Of a stretch of DNA of 8,247 bases, positions 6,370 to 8,247 are shown piece after piece. A model generated the notes under the pieces. That model was not told where the DNA came from. It worked only from the letters and a program-made list of their open reading frames with translations, and did not search any database. Within the stretch, counting starts at the first letter, position 1, and every line of letters begins with the position of its first letter. Where the stretch lies: NCBI GenBank assembly GCA_902783065.1, contig CACZPV010000150.1, positions 1-8,247 of the forward strand. Direction: 5' to 3'. The DNA comes from an uncultured Ruminococcus sp. GTDB lineage: Bacteria; Bacillota; Clostridia; Oscillospirales; Acutalibacteraceae. Both the position numbers and the translations under genes were made by a program.

Positions 6370-7989
6370 TTATCTTGACGATGTTTTAGGACTTACATTG
6401 CACACAAGCACAAAAGGTTTATCACTTTTCAGCATGGTTTTTGCTATGCTTTCGGCTTCCTCATTGCTTGATGCCATAGCCGAATCAATGCCGTAAGCCT
6501 GTGCCAGCCGTACAAAATCAGGTATTGCATCCAGTTCAGTCACCGCATATCGGCTGCCGTAATGAAGATCCTGCAGCTCGTGTACCATTCCGAGTACAGT
6601 ATTTCTCATGACAATAATTTTAACATTAATGCCTTCCTGTGCGATAGTAGCCAGTTCGTTCATGGACATCTGGAACGAACCATCGCCGCACACTGCAATG
6701 ACATCTCTGTTCGGGCGTGCAATTTTTGCGCCTGCTGCTGCCGGTACGGAATAACCCATAGTTCCCATACCGCCGGAAGTAAAAAAGCGTCCGTCTTTAA
6801 TACGGTAATTATTGGCACACCATATCTGATTCTGTCCTACATCTGCCACCATTATTGCTTTTGGTTTAACCATTTTAGAAAGTTTTGCAATAAAGCTTTT
6901 GGGTTCTACAAAACCGTCAATAGCAACCGGTTCCTGATGAAATTCTATTTTCCATTCTTCGATCTGCTGTTTCCAGTCATCCGGAGCAGTATAATCTACA
7001 TCTCTGAGCATCTGGGAAAGAACATTTTTCATATCACCTACAATCGGAACAGTAGTTTTCATATTTTTACCGATTTCGGCAGGGTCAATATCGATATGGA
7101 TAACATTAGCATGTTCCACTACCTGATCAGGTGAGGCAACTGCTCTGTCGCCGACTCTTGCACCGCACAGGATTACCAGATCGGCATTATGAATAGTAAC
7201 ATTAGCTGCTTTTCTGCCATGGCTGCCAAGCATACCGACATACAGCGGATCATCGCTTGGCATAACACCAATTCCCATCATAGTAGATACTACCGGTATT
7301 CCTGTTTTTTCGGAAAACTCTCTGAGTTTAGGTTTTGCACCCGAACTAAGCACACCGCCTCCTGCACAGATAACAGGACGTTTTGATTCAGCAATCATGT
7401 CAAGTGCTCTTTTGATCTGCATCGGATGCCCCTTGACACTGGGCTTATAGCCTATTATATTAACTTTTTCCGGATAGACAAATTCATCTATTTCAGCGGT
7501 CTGTACATCAACAGGAACGTCAATCAGTACAGGACCGGGACGTCCGGTAGACGCAATATGAAAAGCTTCCTTAAAAATTCTGGGAAGCTGTGCTGTATCT
7601 TTGACAAGATAGCTGTGTTTTACGAAAGATTCACAGGCCCCTGTAATATCAGCTTCCTGAAAAACATCACGTCCCAGCACATCGCTTTTTACCTGTCCGG
7701 TAATACATACCAGCGGAATCGAATCCATATACGCAGTTGCAATACCGGTAATAAGGTTAAGTGCGCCGGGTCCCGACGTAGCAACGCACACACCGACTTT
7801 GGAAAGTGCACGGGCATAGCCGCTTGCGCTATGGGCAGCATTTTGTTCCTGACGTACAAGAACTGCTTTAATATCCGTCTTATAAAGATAGTCAAAAAAG
7901 GGACAGATGACCGCCCCGGGATAGCCGAATACAACGGACACATTTTCTTCCTGCAAACATTTAACCATAATTTCTGCGCCGCTAATCAT
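6370..7989 (-). CDS. ilvB: Acetolactate synthase catalytic (large) subunit
   Basis: This 539-residue thiamine-diphosphate enzyme condenses pyruvate with pyruvate or 2-oxobutyrate, the first committed step of branched-chain amino acid synthesis. The N-terminal domain has FGYPGAVICP (21-30), and the catalytic glutamate is E48 in VRQEQNAAHSASGYARA. ATSGPGALNLITG (70-82) and SIPLVCITGQV (90-100) follow. The middle FAD-binding-type domain covers about 185-335. The cofactor motif starts GDGSFQMSMNEL (435-446) and ends at MRN (461-463), where many relatives have NN. Pairing with ilvN indicates the anabolic enzyme, not catabolic AlsS. The C-terminus stops soon after CNVSP and lacks the usual PMVPPGA-type tail, so it is somewhat shorter than the common 560-575. 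The start is ATG 7989, 8 bases from AGGAGG; the TTG at 7992 is an alternative. Confidence 0.95.
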   Translation of the reverse strand: MISGAEIMVKCLQEENVSVVFGYPGAVICPFFDYLYKTDIKAVLVRQEQNAAHSASGYARALSKVGVCVATSGPGALNLITGIATAYMDSIPLVCITGQVKSDVLGRDVFQEADITGACESFVKHSYLVKDTAQLPRIFKEAFHIASTGRPGPVLIDVPVDVQTAEIDEFVYPEKVNIIGYKPSVKGHPMQIKRALDMIAESKRPVICAGGGVLSSGAKPKLREFSEKTGIPVVSTMMGIGVMPSDDPLYVGMLGSHGRKAANVTIHNADLVILCGARVGDRAVASPDQVVEHANVIHIDIDPAEIGKNMKTTVPIVGDMKNVLSQMLRDVDYTAPDDWKQQIEEWKIEFHQEPVAIDGFVEPKSFIAKLSKMVKPKAIMVADVGQNQIWCANNYRIKDGRFFTSGGMGTMGYSVPAAAGAKIARPNRDVIAVCGDGSFQMSMNELATIAQEGINVKIIVMRNTVLGMVHELQDLHYGSRYAVTELDAIPDFVRLAQAYGIDSAMASSNEEAESIAKTMLKSDKPFVLVCNVSPKTSSR

Positions 7990-7992
7990 CAA

Positions 7993-8192
7993 TATCCCCT
8001 CCTGATTTTTTTAGCGACCAATTGTCAGACATTGAGAAATATTTATTTAAGCTAAGATGATAGTGTACATCCTAAAACAATTCTGCCGACACCTGTATCT
8101 TTTCCGAATTTAATCCGAACAAAAATACAAATACTGAATTCAGGCAGTAAGCATATTTTTCGCATCAACAATTCTGTCGGAATTTAATACTA
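7993..8192 (-). promoter_or_regulatory. Structured 5' leader of the ilv transcript
   Basis: About 200 untranslated bases lie between the predicted transcription start and ilvB. The leader contains a near-identical direct repeat (AACAATTCTGYCG as read on the plus strand, at 8167-8179 and 8076-8088). It also has a small TACTG/CAGTA hairpin followed by a U-rich run. A third element is an 8-base-pair stem UUAGGAUG/CAUCUUAG (8068-8075 with 8052-8059) using two G-U pairs that exist only in minus-strand RNA. No T-box consensus is present and no clear terminator was found. A regulatory role is inferred from length and structure only. Confidence 0.45.
7998..8003 (-). promoter_or_regulatory. Ribosome binding site of ilvB
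   Basis: AGGAGG (within AGGAGGGG) on the minus strand is 8 bases from ATG 7989 and 5 from the TTG at 7992. The distance and the codon both favour ATG. Confidence 0.8.
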
Positions 8193-8198
8193 TCCTAC

Positions 8199-8227
8199 AT
8201 TATACCATTATCAAAAAACAGTGTCAA
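8199..8227 (-). promoter_or_regulatory. Perfect-consensus sigma-A promoter of the ilvBNC cluster
   Basis: On the minus strand, TTGACA (8222-8227) and TATAAT (8199-8204) are separated by exactly 17 bases, and the bases TGG before TATAAT give an extended -10. This is a full match to consensus, suggesting high basal transcription, so control is likely exerted by a repressor or by the leader RNA. The predicted start is near 8192. Confidence 0.88.
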
Positions 8228-8247
8228 GCAAATGAAAGCTAAAAACA

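Noticed and set aside
7426..8055. 209-codon plus-strand frame opposite ilvB
   Set aside because: Antisense shadow of ilvB with no promoter, ribosome site or recognisable domain.
8098..8119. CodY-like site (AATTCGGAAAA) in the ilvB leader
   Set aside because: Only about 9 of 15 positions fit the consensus, which is too weak in A/T-rich DNA.
7993..8247. T-box riboswitch upstream of ilvB
   Set aside because: The antiterminator consensus (AGGGTGGTACCGCG-like) is absent on the minus strand, and the leader is shorter than typical T-boxes with no strong terminator.

Overview
The window looks like a core-metabolism stretch of a low-to-moderate GC Firmicutes (Clostridia) chromosome. The strong AGGAGG-type ribosome sites, consensus sigma-A promoters, and A/T-rich intergenic DNA all point that way. 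The protein flavour (class I IlvC, biosynthetic IlvBN, bacterial GlgA, HemW) suggests an Oscillospiraceae/Ruminococcus-like gut anaerobe. The family and genus are inferences from resemblance, not a database result. No phage, insertion sequence, CRISPR, tRNA or rRNA was seen.

Left half, plus strand: an interspersed-repeat copy (about 1-173) is followed by a good promoter and a Nudix ADP-ribose pyrophosphatase-like gene (286-831). Next come an unrecognised small three-helix membrane protein (1014-1364) and the radical-SAM haem chaperone hemW (1457-2560). hemW converges on glgA, and a bidirectional intrinsic terminator (2677-2720) sits between them.

Centre, minus strand: a lone glycogen synthase gene, glgA (2739-4193), has its own promoter at 4257-4285. 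The 450-base gap behind it holds two more copies of the repeat seen at the window start, and then the terminator of the ilv cluster.

Right half, minus strand: a branched-chain amino acid cluster is transcribed leftward as ilvB (acetolactate synthase catalytic subunit), ilvN (its ACT regulatory subunit) and ilvC (ketol-acid reductoisomerase). Together these carry out the first two shared steps of valine, leucine and isoleucine synthesis. The cluster is driven by a perfect-consensus promoter (TTGACA, 17 bases, extended TATAAT) at 8199-8227. A leader of about 200 bases follows, with repeats, possible hairpins and a mini-ORF but no T-box signature. ilvB and ilvN are tightly coupled (15-base gap). 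ilvN and ilvC are separated by 205 bases holding two overlapping, mutually exclusive RNA hairpins.

The most interesting non-coding signals are the three-copy repeat family, the ilvN-ilvC hairpin pair and the ilvB leader. I did not find a clear new protein system; the coding content is largely housekeeping.
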